Source: JACRBK01 sp964427955 | Lineage (GTDB): Bacteria; Chloroflexota; Anaerolineae; Aggregatilineales; Aggregatilineaceae | Assembly: GCA_964427955.1 (NCBI GenBank) | Contig: CAYRWY010000353.1 | Coordinates: 1-6,268 of the forward strand | Length of the DNA: 6,268 bases | Direction: 5' to 3' | In this document: positions 1-6,217 of the stretch, piece after piece | Numbering within the stretch: position 1 is the stretch's first letter | How the letters are laid out: every line of letters begins with the position of its first letter | Notes under the pieces: generated by a model | Told to the model about the DNA's origin: nothing | The model's database searches: none | Seen by the model: the letters and a program-made list of their open reading frames with translations, nothing else | Translations under genes and position numbers: made by a program

Positions 1-167
1 TCTCCAGCTTGCCTGGGGAGGGGCTGGGGTTTAGATTTCAATGCAAGGATCAGTAAATCCCCTCTCCAAGTCTGGCGAGGGGACACTTGCCTGTGCCCCC
101 CCTCTCCGCCCTCGGAGAGGGGGCCGGGGGGTGAGGTAAATCTCCCCGGCAAAAGTTGAGCTAGTGG
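1..167. repeat. Composite palindromic intergenic repeat, copy 1 (left side truncated by window edge)
   Basis: No gene is supported in bases 1-267. The stretch is a chain of GC-rich hairpins. Bases 1-23 are the loop and right arm of a hairpin whose full form is seen at 1991-2017. Bases 59-82 fold as CCCCTC/GAGGGG plus CCA/TGG around an AGTC loop. Bases 98-108 pair perfectly with 113-123 (11 bp, loop CCCT). Three blocks recur in the same order in the 1980-2170 repeat: 1-23 is identical to 1995-2017; 29-57 matches 2048-2076 at 27 of 29 positions, including an identical ATGCAAGGATCAGTAAA; 114-138 is identical to 2146-2170. The right end (128-167) recurs inverted at 6218-6257. It is probably a dispersed, non-coding repeat family; no transposase is visible. 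Confidence 0.85.
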
Positions 168-220
168 CGCAAGGGTCAGGTGTGTGCGCCGGGTACGCTC
201 TCCCGCTCTCCAATCCGATG

Positions 221-229
221 TGGTATACT
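221..229 (+). promoter_or_regulatory. Extended -10 promoter for the phosphatase operon
   Basis: TGGTATACT fits the extended -10 pattern TGnTATAAT with one mismatch. No convincing -35 hexamer lies 16-18 nt upstream, as is usual for extended -10 promoters. Transcription would begin near 236, giving a leader of about 32 nt before the ATG at 268. A GTG start at 184 would lie upstream of this transcript, so the promoter supports the shorter protein. It lies about 50 nt beyond the repeat. The call rests on consensus match only. Confidence 0.55.
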
Positions 230-267
230 TCCGCAGGATTTGGCCTTATCATCGGATAGAAACCCTC

Positions 268-1266
268 ATGCCTGATCGTTTTCTGGACCTGTCCGAAGGC
301 TCAGCGATGGTCGTCACCGATCTTCACGGCGACCGCGAAGCCTTCAACCGGTATGTCAACCGCTTCCGCACGCTGTACCAGTCGGGCGACGTCCAGCGTC
401 TGATCTTCCTGGGCGATCTGGTCCACGGCTACGGCCCGCCCCAGACCGATGCCAGCCTGAGCATCATCCTGGACGTCATCGCCTTGCAGCGCGAATTCGG
501 CGACGACCGGGTGATCATGCTGCTCGGCAACCACGAGATGCCGCACATCTACGGGATCGCGCTGTCCAAAGGCGATCTGGAGTTCACCCCGCGCTTCGAG
601 CAGATGCTCGGCGATCACCGCGCGACGGTGCTGGCCTTTTTCGACCGGCTGCCCCTGGTCATTCGCACCGCGGCGGGCGTGATGCTCATCCACGCCGGAC
701 CCGAAGCAACCGTCATCGACCGGGCCGAGGAACTGCGCGCCTTCGATCACCAGGCCATTCTGCGTGATGCCGACCACGTGCTGGCCCAGGCGGACGATCT
801 CGCGCCGCTGTTTCGCCAGTACAGCGCGGTGTACGGTTCTCCCTACGCCGACGATGCCGAATATTATCTGGGCATCAAGGGGTCGAACGATCCGCGCTTT
901 ACGCATCTGCTGCGCGCGTTCCTGATCTCGCGGCAGAGCCAGCCGTTCCACCTGCTGTGGGAGACGATGACCACCCAGAACGAAATCGGCCTGACCGAAT
1001 TTGCCTACGTGCAGGCCTGCCAGAAATTCCTGGCGGCGTTTTCGACGGGCGCACCGTCGCCGCAGCGCGTGCTCGTCAGCGGCCACATGGTCACGCCGAT
1101 GGGGGGCTATGCCCTGGTCAACCGTTTCCACCTGCGGCTGTCGAGCGGCACCCATGCTCGCCCGCGCGAGGCGGGTCTGTATCTGGTGCTGGACTGCGCG
1201 AAGCCGGTCCGCAGCGCCAACGAGCTGCTGGGCTCGCTGGGCAGTGTCTTCAAGGATGACCAATGA
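268..1266 (+). CDS. Metallophosphoesterase (calcineurin-like / Ser-Thr phosphatase fold)
   Basis: A 332-residue predicted cytoplasmic phosphatase; no signal peptide or membrane segment. The metal-binding motifs occur in the family's order: TDLHGD (residues 17-22), GDLVHG (49-54), GNHE (87-90), IHAGP (141-145) and a final GH (272-273). These normally hold two metal ions that activate water to cleave a phosphate ester. The second motif has His53 where the PPP-type GDLVDRG has Asp. A long, roughly 125-residue stretch between IHAGP and the last GH may form a family-specific lid. The start at ATG 268 is preferred to an upstream GTG at 184 because a good -10 element lies at 224-229. An inner ATG at 307 has a better Shine-Dalgarno (GAAGG, 295-299) but would shorten the first beta strand. 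The stop overlaps the next gene as ATGA, so translation is probably coupled. The substrate cannot be told; protein, nucleotide and sugar phosphates are all possible. Confidence 0.85.
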   Translation: MPDRFLDLSEGSAMVVTDLHGDREAFNRYVNRFRTLYQSGDVQRLIFLGDLVHGYGPPQTDASLSIILDVIALQREFGDDRVIMLLGNHEMPHIYGIALSKGDLEFTPRFEQMLGDHRATVLAFFDRLPLVIRTAAGVMLIHAGPEATVIDRAEELRAFDHQAILRDADHVLAQADDLAPLFRQYSAVYGSPYADDAEYYLGIKGSNDPRFTHLLRAFLISRQSQPFHLLWETMTTQNEIGLTEFAYVQACQKFLAAFSTGAPSPQRVLVSGHMVTPMGGYALVNRFHLRLSSGTHARPREAGLYLVLDCAKPVRSANELLGSLGSVFKDDQ

Positions 1267-1895
1267 CCACCCGGGTACTGCTGATTCGTCATGGCGAAAC
1301 CGACTGGAACGCCGCGGGCCGCTGGCAGGGTCACGCCCCGGTCCCGCTCAACGCCGAGGGCCTGGAGCAGTCCGCCGCGCTCGGCCATTACCTGGCGCAT
1401 AACGGTTACCGGATCGACGTGCTGTACAGCAGCGATCTCCAGCGTGCGCGGCAAACCGCCGAGGCCGTCGCCACGCCGCTCGGCCTACCGGTCCAGACCG
1501 ATCCGCGCCTGCGCGAGGTCGATCTGGGTGAGTGGCAGGGCCTCACCCGCACCGAAGCCGAAGCCTGGGACCCGGTGCGCTATGCCGCCTTTCGCGCCGA
1601 TTTTTACACCGTCCCGCCGCCCCACGGCGAGTCGCGAAATGCCCTCAAAGCCCGCGTCCGCGCCGGTTTCGACGATCTGGTCGCCCGGCATCCTGAGCAC
1701 ACCCTGGCCCTGGTCAGCCACGGCGGCACGCTGGGGATGCTGATCGAGAGCCTGTTCGGCCCCATCGAGCGCCCGACGCTGAGCAATACCTCGATCTCCG
1801 TCGTGGAACAGCCCGCCCCGGACGCCGCCTGGACCCTGGTGCGCGTGGCCTGGGCGCCCCATCTGCACGACAATCCGCTCGGCGAGACGTGGTAG
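1263..1895 (+). CDS. Histidine phosphatase family protein (phosphoglycerate mutase superfamily, GpmB/CobC-like)
   Basis: A 210-residue cytoplasmic phosphatase of the size usual for small, cofactor-independent-of-metal histidine phosphatases. The N-terminal LIRHGETDWN motif carries Arg9 and the phospho-accepting His10. SSDLQRARQTA supplies Arg61, LREVDLGEWQG supplies the likely proton donor Glu85, and LVSHGGTLGML holds the second catalytic His153. All residues of the phosphate pocket are therefore present. The superfamily includes sugar-phosphate phosphatases, alpha-ribazole phosphatase and broad-specificity enzymes, and sequence alone does not separate these. No cobalamin genes are nearby to favour CobC. 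The start codon overlaps the metallophosphoesterase stop by 4 nt (ATGA), so the two phosphatases are likely made together and may act on successive or related phosphorylated metabolites; that link is inference. Confidence 0.93.
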   Translation: MTTRVLLIRHGETDWNAAGRWQGHAPVPLNAEGLEQSAALGHYLAHNGYRIDVLYSSDLQRARQTAEAVATPLGLPVQTDPRLREVDLGEWQGLTRTEAEAWDPVRYAAFRADFYTVPPPHGESRNALKARVRAGFDDLVARHPEHTLALVSHGGTLGMLIESLFGPIERPTLSNTSISVVEQPAPDAAWTLVRVAWAPHLHDNPLGETW

Positions 1896-1907
1896 CGGGC
1901 GAACAGT

Positions 1908-1935
1908 TTTCAGCCGTCAGCTTTCAGCTTTCACA
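1908..1935. repeat. Tandem heptanucleotide repeat, four units
   Basis: Four adjoining 7-mers start 13 nt after the histidine phosphatase stop: TTTCAGC, CGTCAGC, TTTCAGC, TTTCACA. Two are identical and the other two differ by two bases each. Short TCAGCTT-type heptamer arrays occur between genes in some cyanobacteria and other phyla (general knowledge). They are followed by a separate hairpin in which CGCCAC (1944-1949) pairs with GTGGCG (1953-1958) around CGG. Neither has a U-tract, so I do not call a terminator. Confidence 0.7.
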
Positions 1936-1979
1936 GCCGGGCGCGCCACCGGGTGGCGATGCGTTACCCACAAGTAGCC

Positions 1980-2170
1980 CTCACCCCTGGCCCCTCTCCA
2001 GCTTGCCTGGGGAGGGGTCGGGGGTGGGGTAAACCGCTGAACAGTTCGTTTAGTTTTCCATGCAAGGATCAGTAAAAGCAGGGCGCAGCAAGCAGTCGCC
2101 CCTACACCGACGTTTCCACGGCGCTGCTCCCCCTCGCCACCGGGTGGAGAGGGGGCCGGGGGGTGAGGTA
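1980..2170. repeat. Composite palindromic intergenic repeat, copy 2 with an exchanged middle module
   Basis: This fills most of the 372-nt gap between the two gene groups; no coding region is supported here. CCCCTCTCCAG (1991-2001) pairs with 2007-2017 in an 11-bp stem with one T-G wobble and a CTTGC loop, extended outside by ACCCC (1983-1987) against GGGGT (2021-2025). CCCCCTC (2129-2135) pairs with GAGGGGG (2149-2155), and inside it CCAC (2137-2140) with GTGG (2144-2147). The three blocks shared with the repeat at 1-167 are in the same order and orientation. Between the shared 17-mer and the last hairpin, bases 2077-2128 differ completely from the other copy and carry their own short palindrome, GGGCG (2081-2085) with CGCCC (2097-2101). 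The shared part ends in GGGTGAGGTA at 2170. Confidence 0.85.
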
Positions 2171-2257
2171 GAACCCGGTGAATTTACGCTTGCTCAACGC
2201 CGCCCGCTATCCACCCTTGCCGCGCAACTTTGCACCCCCCGATCCCGTAGAATCTAT

Positions 2258-2262
2258 GGAGG
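2258..2262 (+). promoter_or_regulatory. Ribosome binding site fixing the methyltransferase start
   Basis: GGAGG stands 5 nt before ATG 2268 and is a full match to the anti-Shine-Dalgarno core. It rules against the upstream in-frame GTG at 2178 and ATG at 2256, which have no comparable site. The GTG lies only 8 nt past the end of the palindromic repeat, and the residues it would add look like translated intergenic DNA. Confidence 0.75.
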
Positions 2263-2267
2263 CTGTG

Positions 2268-2912
2268 ATGAGCAACCCTGATCCGTCTATCCCCCGCCGT
2301 GCCACGTGGTACCAGCGCCTGTTCGCGTCGCTCCTGGCCTCTCAGAGCCGGAAATATCCCCTGTATTACGACACCCGCAAGCGCGCGCTGCTCGGCGATC
2401 TGCGCGGCGAGGTGTTGGAGATCGGTCCCGGCACCGGCTCGAATCTGCCCTACTATGCCCGTGGGGTACAGTGGCACGGCCTGGAACCCAACCCGGCCAT
2501 GTTCCCCTATCTTCAACGCGAAGCCGAACGGCTGGGCCTGACCGTCCATCTGCGCCAGGGGCAGGCGGAACACCTGGACGCCGACGAAAACCGCTACGAG
2601 GCGGTGGTCGGGACGCTGGTGCTGTGCTCGGTGACCGATTCGCAGCGCGCGCTGCGCGAGATCCGGCGTGTGCTCAAGCCGGGCGGACGCTACGTGTTCA
2701 TCGAGCACGTCGCGGCCTCGCCGGGCAGCGCCCAACGCCACGTCCAGCGGATCGTGGCGCCGCTGTGGAGCGCCTGCGGGGACGGCTGTCACCCGGATCG
2801 CGACACCGGGACGGCCATCGACGGCGCGGGCTTCAGCCGCGTGCACCTGGAGTATTTCCGGCTGAGTGTGCCCATCGTGGGACCACACATTGCCGGTTTC
2901 GCCGTCAAATAG
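2268..2912 (+). CDS. Class I SAM-dependent methyltransferase (METTL7/UbiE-like, Methyltransf_11)
   Basis: A 214-residue methyltransferase predicted to transfer the methyl group of S-adenosylmethionine to a small acceptor. Motif I, VLEIGPGTGSNLPYY (residues 49-63), forms the SAM-binding loop. LEPNP (72-76) holds the acidic residue that contacts the ribose. VVGTLVLCSV (113-122) is motif IV, and LREIRRVLKPGGRYVFIEH (129-147) is the motif V/VI region. The later GDGCHPDRDT stretch and the C-terminal PHIAGFAVK ending resemble bacterial homologues of the METTL7 thiol methyltransferase group (recalled family pattern, not a search). The N-terminal WYQRLFASLLASQSRKYP segment is hydrophobic and basic and could lie along a membrane, but there is no clear transmembrane helix. 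The secreted hydrolase gene follows after 18 nt, suggesting co-transcription. The acceptor is unknown: a thiol, quinone or lipid is possible. Confidence 0.88.
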   Translation: MSNPDPSIPRRATWYQRLFASLLASQSRKYPLYYDTRKRALLGDLRGEVLEIGPGTGSNLPYYARGVQWHGLEPNPAMFPYLQREAERLGLTVHLRQGQAEHLDADENRYEAVVGTLVLCSVTDSQRALREIRRVLKPGGRYVFIEHVAASPGSAQRHVQRIVAPLWSACGDGCHPDRDTGTAIDGAGFSRVHLEYFRLSVPIVGPHIAGFAVK

Positions 2913-2930
2913 ACGAGAGAGTAGGTTGCC

Positions 2931-4868
2931 ATGAAGGTCTATCTGCGTGTCGTGCTGCTGTGGGCGATGGTCGTATCGCTCGTCGCCGTGCCGGGGATGG
3001 TCCAGGCCCAGGACGGCACGATCTACGTCGATCCGCAGGGCCGGTTCACGGTCGAGATTCCCGCCGGGTGGGCGGATCAGAGCACGGATCAGTACGGGCT
3101 GTTCGTCAATCCGGACAACGTCGGGGCCTATCTGCTGGCGGTCGCGGCGGACGAGCTTCAGCCTGGGATTCAGGCCGGGCTGGCGATCATCGTCCCTGGT
3201 TTCGACACCCCGCCGCTCTCAAGCAATGATCTCCCGCTGCCGAACGGGATCTGGACTCAGAACATCTATCTGGGGACCGGCGCGGGCCTCAACGTCGCGT
3301 TGGGGCACTGGCAGGACGGCGTGGTCTACCTGGTCTACCTGACGATTCCGGACCAGAATTTGCTTCAGGGTCAGGCGCAGGCTGACATGAACAGCATCCT
3401 GTTGGGCTTCACCATCGGCGCCAAGATCGACCTGGCGGGCGTCAAACCGGCAGTGCTCGACGCGGACAAGCTGGCCGAGATCGACGCCTACCTCGCCAGC
3501 GAATTCGAGAAGAGCGGCATTCCCGGCGCCGCCATCGCCATCGTCCAGGACGGGCAGATCATCTACACCCGCGGCCTGGGCGTGCGCGAAGTCGGCACGA
3601 CCGGCGCCGTGTCGGATCAAACCCTGTTCATGATCGGCTCGACCACCAAATCCATGACGACGCTGACCGCGGCCACGCTGGTGGACGACGAGGTGATCGG
3701 CTGGGACGAGCCGGTGACCGAGATCGTGCCGGACTTCGCGCTGTCCGATCCGGCGGCCACGCCGAAAATCCGCGTGCGCGACCTGTTCAACATGAGCAGC
3801 GGGCTGCCGCGTTACGACATGACCCTGCTGCTGGACACTCCCACGCCGGAAGAACTGATCGCGTCGCTGGCCGATATCCCGCTGGTGGCGCAGCCCGGCG
3901 AGCAGTTCAATTACAACAACCAGATCGTTGCCAGCGGCGGCTACATTCTCGCGCTGGCCGCGGGCGCCGAGCGGGGTGTCAACGTCTACGACACCTATAA
4001 GGATCTGCTGCAAACGCGCGTCTTCGACCGGGTTGGCATGACCAGCTCGACCATCGATTTCGACGCGGCGACGTCCAGCGCCGATCACGCCCTGCCGCAC
4101 ACCAACGACTTGCTGACCGGGAACGAGATCACGGTGCCGCTGGGCTTCGAGCGGTTCGTCGTGCCCGAAACCCCGGCGGGCGGCGTATGGTCCACGGCCC
4201 AGGATATGGGCCGCTACCTGATCATGGAGCTTCAGCGCGGCGTCGCGGCGGACGGGACACGCGTCGTCTCCGAAGCGGCTTTGCTCGCCACGCAGACGCC
4301 CGCCATCGCCACTGGCGGATCGTCCAGCTACGGCATGGGCTGGATGATCGAGGATTACCAGGGCCAGACGCTGATCGAGCACGGCGGCGGGACGTCGGGC
4401 TTCACCTGTGACTTTTCCTTCCTGCCGGATGCCGGGCTGGGCGTGGTCATCCTGATGAACCGCACCGAAGGCGAGATGTTCGGCCTGGCGGCGCGCAGCT
4501 ACATCTACGAAACGGCCTTCGGCCTGGAACACCACTTCACGCCGACCTACACGACCATCGTCGATACCCTGCGCCAGCAGATGACGGTCTCCGTCCCCGA
4601 TCCGGCCAGCGTGCAGGACTACCTGGGACAGTACGAGCACCACGTCACGCTGTCGGTCAACGCTCAAGGCGAAGTCCGGATCGCGAATGTCAACGCCGAC
4701 GCGCCGCTGCTGGCGACCGGCCAGCCGGGCGTGTACGTGACCGGCGGCGGGATTCCCGGCCTGGTGGTCCAGTTTGGGACGAGTGACCAGGGCGTGAAGC
4801 AGATCACCTTCTCCTCCGAGGTGGGATCGACCGACGGTCTGATACTGGCACAATTGAGCAGTCAGTAA
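2931..4868 (+). CDS. Secreted serine hydrolase, beta-lactamase/class C PBP fold with extra N- and C-terminal domains
   Basis: A 645-residue exported protein. Residues 1-26 are a typical signal peptide (MKVYLR, a long hydrophobic core, cleavage likely after VQA). Residues about 28-160 form a separate beta-rich domain opening with GTIYVDPQGRFTVEIPAGW, reminiscent of PsbP/DUF1795-like modules. The hydrolase domain spans roughly 175-540. It has the nucleophile motif STTK (Ser237-Lys240), the YNN motif (Tyr328-Asn330) and HGGG (484-487), which takes the place of KTG as in many class C-like peptidases and esterases. Residues about 560-645 look like the small C-terminal beta domain often found in this family. 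Known relatives are D-amino-acid peptidases, esterases and penicillin-binding proteins; few are true antibiotic-destroying enzymes, so resistance should not be assumed. The start is ATG 2931, with a modest AGGT ribosome site at 2923-2926, 18 nt after the methyltransferase stop. Confidence 0.92.
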   Translation: MKVYLRVVLLWAMVVSLVAVPGMVQAQDGTIYVDPQGRFTVEIPAGWADQSTDQYGLFVNPDNVGAYLLAVAADELQPGIQAGLAIIVPGFDTPPLSSNDLPLPNGIWTQNIYLGTGAGLNVALGHWQDGVVYLVYLTIPDQNLLQGQAQADMNSILLGFTIGAKIDLAGVKPAVLDADKLAEIDAYLASEFEKSGIPGAAIAIVQDGQIIYTRGLGVREVGTTGAVSDQTLFMIGSTTKSMTTLTAATLVDDEVIGWDEPVTEIVPDFALSDPAATPKIRVRDLFNMSSGLPRYDMTLLLDTPTPEELIASLADIPLVAQPGEQFNYNNQIVASGGYILALAAGAERGVNVYDTYKDLLQTRVFDRVGMTSSTIDFDAATSSADHALPHTNDLLTGNEITVPLGFERFVVPETPAGGVWSTAQDMGRYLIMELQRGVAADGTRVVSEAALLATQTPAIATGGSSSYGMGWMIEDYQGQTLIEHGGGTSGFTCDFSFLPDAGLGVVILMNRTEGEMFGLAARSYIYETAFGLEHHFTPTYTTIVDTLRQQMTVSVPDPASVQDYLGQYEHHVTLSVNAQGEVRIANVNADAPLLATGQPGVYVTGGGIPGLVVQFGTSDQGVKQITFSSEVGSTDGLILAQLSSQ

Positions 4869-4881
4869 TACTATCCCTGTT

Positions 4882-4927
4882 TCCGGGGCGACTCCTTCAT
4901 TTCGTCCCCGCGCCAGGTCGCCCCGGA
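4882..4927. promoter_or_regulatory. 11-bp perfect inverted repeat in the hydrolase-protease spacer
   Basis: TCCGGGGCGAC (4882-4892) pairs exactly with GTCGCCCCGGA (4917-4927) around a 24-nt loop. It lies 13 nt after the hydrolase stop and ends 17 nt before the protease ribosome site. The following bases (TTCCCTTTG) are only moderately T-rich, so it is not a textbook terminator. There is also little room for a new promoter after it. It may be a partial terminator, an mRNA-stabilising stem separating the two messages, or a protein-binding palindrome. Confidence 0.5.
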
Positions 4928-4944
4928 TTCCCTTTGACTCAAAA

Positions 4945-4949
4945 GAGGA
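4945..4949 (+). promoter_or_regulatory. Ribosome binding site for ATG 4957
   Basis: GAGGA lies 7 nt before ATG 4957, an ideal distance. It points to the start of the signal-peptide frame rather than to the GTG at 4965 that opens the protease frame; that GTG would be 15 nt away. This decides the start and exposes the frame change in the gene downstream. Confidence 0.75.
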
Positions 4950-4956
4950 CGATACG

Positions 4957-5106
4957 ATGAAAAAGTGGACCTCAGTGTTATTTGTCCTGGGGCTGGTCAC
5001 GGCCCTGAATGCTTCCCCGGTCGTGTGGGGCGATGGCCCAACGCCGACGCCGTCCCCGCCGCGATCACCTTTCCGAAAATCGACCGGCATCCCGGTCCGG
5101 TGCTGA
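4957..5106 (+). other. Out-of-frame signal-peptide segment of the S8 protease (49 codons)
   Basis: This short frame has its own ribosome site. It encodes a two-lysine n-region (MKKW), a hydrophobic core (TSVLFVLGLVTAL), a plausible cleavage site around NAS or VWG, and a proline-threonine linker (GPTPTPSPP). After about 5058 it changes to a basic, unstructured tail and meets TGA at 5104-5106. Its first 33 codons end in G or C in 25 cases, against 18 of 30 for the protease frame over about the same bases, so this frame looks like the evolved one up to about 5055. Alternatively it is a separate leader peptide translated just before the protease. Confidence 0.65.
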
Positions 5107-6209
5107 TGTTCAACCCGCTGAACGGCGAGTTTCCCCACTACAGCCTGTCCCTGGCGGGTGATCCGTGGCAGGTCGATCTGCGCATGGCCAACACTTCGGA
5201 ATTCGATCTGCGCGACGCCCTGGTCGATCTGCTGCACGCCAGCTACGACAGCCGCACCTTGTGGCCTCCGGCAGACCGTCTACCCCCGGAATTCGATCCC
5301 CAGGCGATCATGGAGACCGGCAAGAATCCGGGGTTAGGCGTCCGCCGCCTGCACGAGCAGGGCATCACCGGCCAGGGCGTCGGGATCGCCATCATCGATC
5401 AACCGCTGCTCACCGATCACCAGGAATACGTCCACCAACTGCGCCTCTACGAAGAATTGGACGACATCACCGGGGGCTGGTTGGTCGGCTCCATGCACGG
5501 TCCGGCGGTGGCGTCGATTGCCGTCGGCCAGACGGTTGGAGTCGCTCCTGCTGCCGATCTCTACTACATCGCGACGGCAGAGGGAGGCGGCGGTGAGCCG
5601 GACTACAGCTATCTGGCGCGCGGCATCCGCCGGGTGCTGGAGATCAACGCCCAACTGCCGGAGGATCGCAAGATCCGCGTGATCTCGGCGTCGATTGGCT
5701 GGGAGAATGCCAGCGTCAAGGGCTATGACGACGTGATCGCCGCGATTGACGAGGCCAAGGCTGCCGGGATCTTCGTCATCTGCACCAGCGAAGAAGAGTT
5801 GTACGGCTTCAAGTTCAACGGCCTGGGCCGCGTGCCCACCTCCAATCCGGACGACTTCACGAGCTACCTGCCGGGCGAGTTCTGGGCGCAGTATTTCTAT
5901 CCTCAATTCGACCAGCCCCACTGGCAGGGGCAGTTGATGGTCCCGATGGATTCGCGCACCACCGCCAGCCCGACCGGCCTGGACGAATACGTCTTCTATG
6001 GGACGGGCGGTTGGAGTTGGGCGGTCCCCTACCTCGCGGCAACCTACGCGCTGGCCGCGCAGGTGGACCCGGCCATCACGCCCGAACGGTTCTGGTCGCT
6101 GGCCCTGGAAACGGGGCGAACCATCGACCTGGACCATGAGGGCACCACCATCCCCTTTGGGACGATCCTCGATCCGGCGGCGCTGATCGCGGCGCTGCAA
6201 GCCTACTGA
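4957..6209 (+). CDS. Subtilisin-like (S8) serine protease, secreted, with an apparent frameshift near 5053-5058
   Basis: The catalytic domain reads in the frame ending at TGA 6207-6209. In that frame, counting from GTG 4965 (414 residues), the triad is Asp145 in IAIIDQPLL, His178 in SMHGPAVASIAVG and Ser351 in GWSWAVPYLAA, which matches the S-x-A-x-P pattern around the subtilase serine. VISASIG resembles the strand before the oxyanion site, but the usual Asn is not evident; FVICTSEEE stands there. The N-terminus in this frame (MDLSVICPGAGHGPE) is not protein-like. The neighbouring frame from ATG 4957 instead encodes a clean signal peptide and a PTPTPSP linker, then stops at 5104-5106. Adding one C to the CCCC run at 5054-5057 joins both parts into a 417-residue exported protease (triad 148/181/354). 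Cause unknown: a one-base deletion, a sequencing error or recoding. A residue-48 ATG at 5106 could also give a 367-residue form. Confidence 0.8.
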
Positions 6210-6217
6210 TCCCTGCA

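Noticed and set aside
1..167. CRISPR array or tRNA/rRNA gene in the repetitive region
   Set aside because: Repeats are palindromic, unevenly spaced and few; there are no equal spacers, no cas genes, and no cloverleaf or conserved rRNA sequence.
184..267. GTG at 184 as the start of the metallophosphoesterase
   Set aside because: The added 28 residues are not protein-like, and a good extended -10 element lies inside them at 221-229.
1944..1958. Hairpin after the histidine phosphatase as a Rho-independent terminator
   Set aside because: The stem is only 6 bp with a 3-nt loop and is followed by ATGCGTTACC, not a run of T.
2230..2253. Possible sigma70 promoter TTGCAC-TAGAAT before the methyltransferase
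   Set aside because: The spacer is 12 nt instead of about 17, and transcription would start inside or after the ribosome site.
2060..2281. Small + strand open frame through the palindromic repeat
   Set aside because: It runs through repeat hairpins and into the methyltransferase in another frame; no ribosome site and no recognisable protein.
4934..4962. TTGACT at 4934 as the -35 box of a protease promoter
   Set aside because: The matching -10 position falls on the start codon region and reads ATGAAA; it cannot supply a leader with the ribosome site.
3219..5237. Long 672-codon minus-strand open frame
   Set aside because: It is antisense to the hydrolase and protease, and its rich Arg/Gln/His/Gly content is typical of the reverse complement of GC-rich genes.
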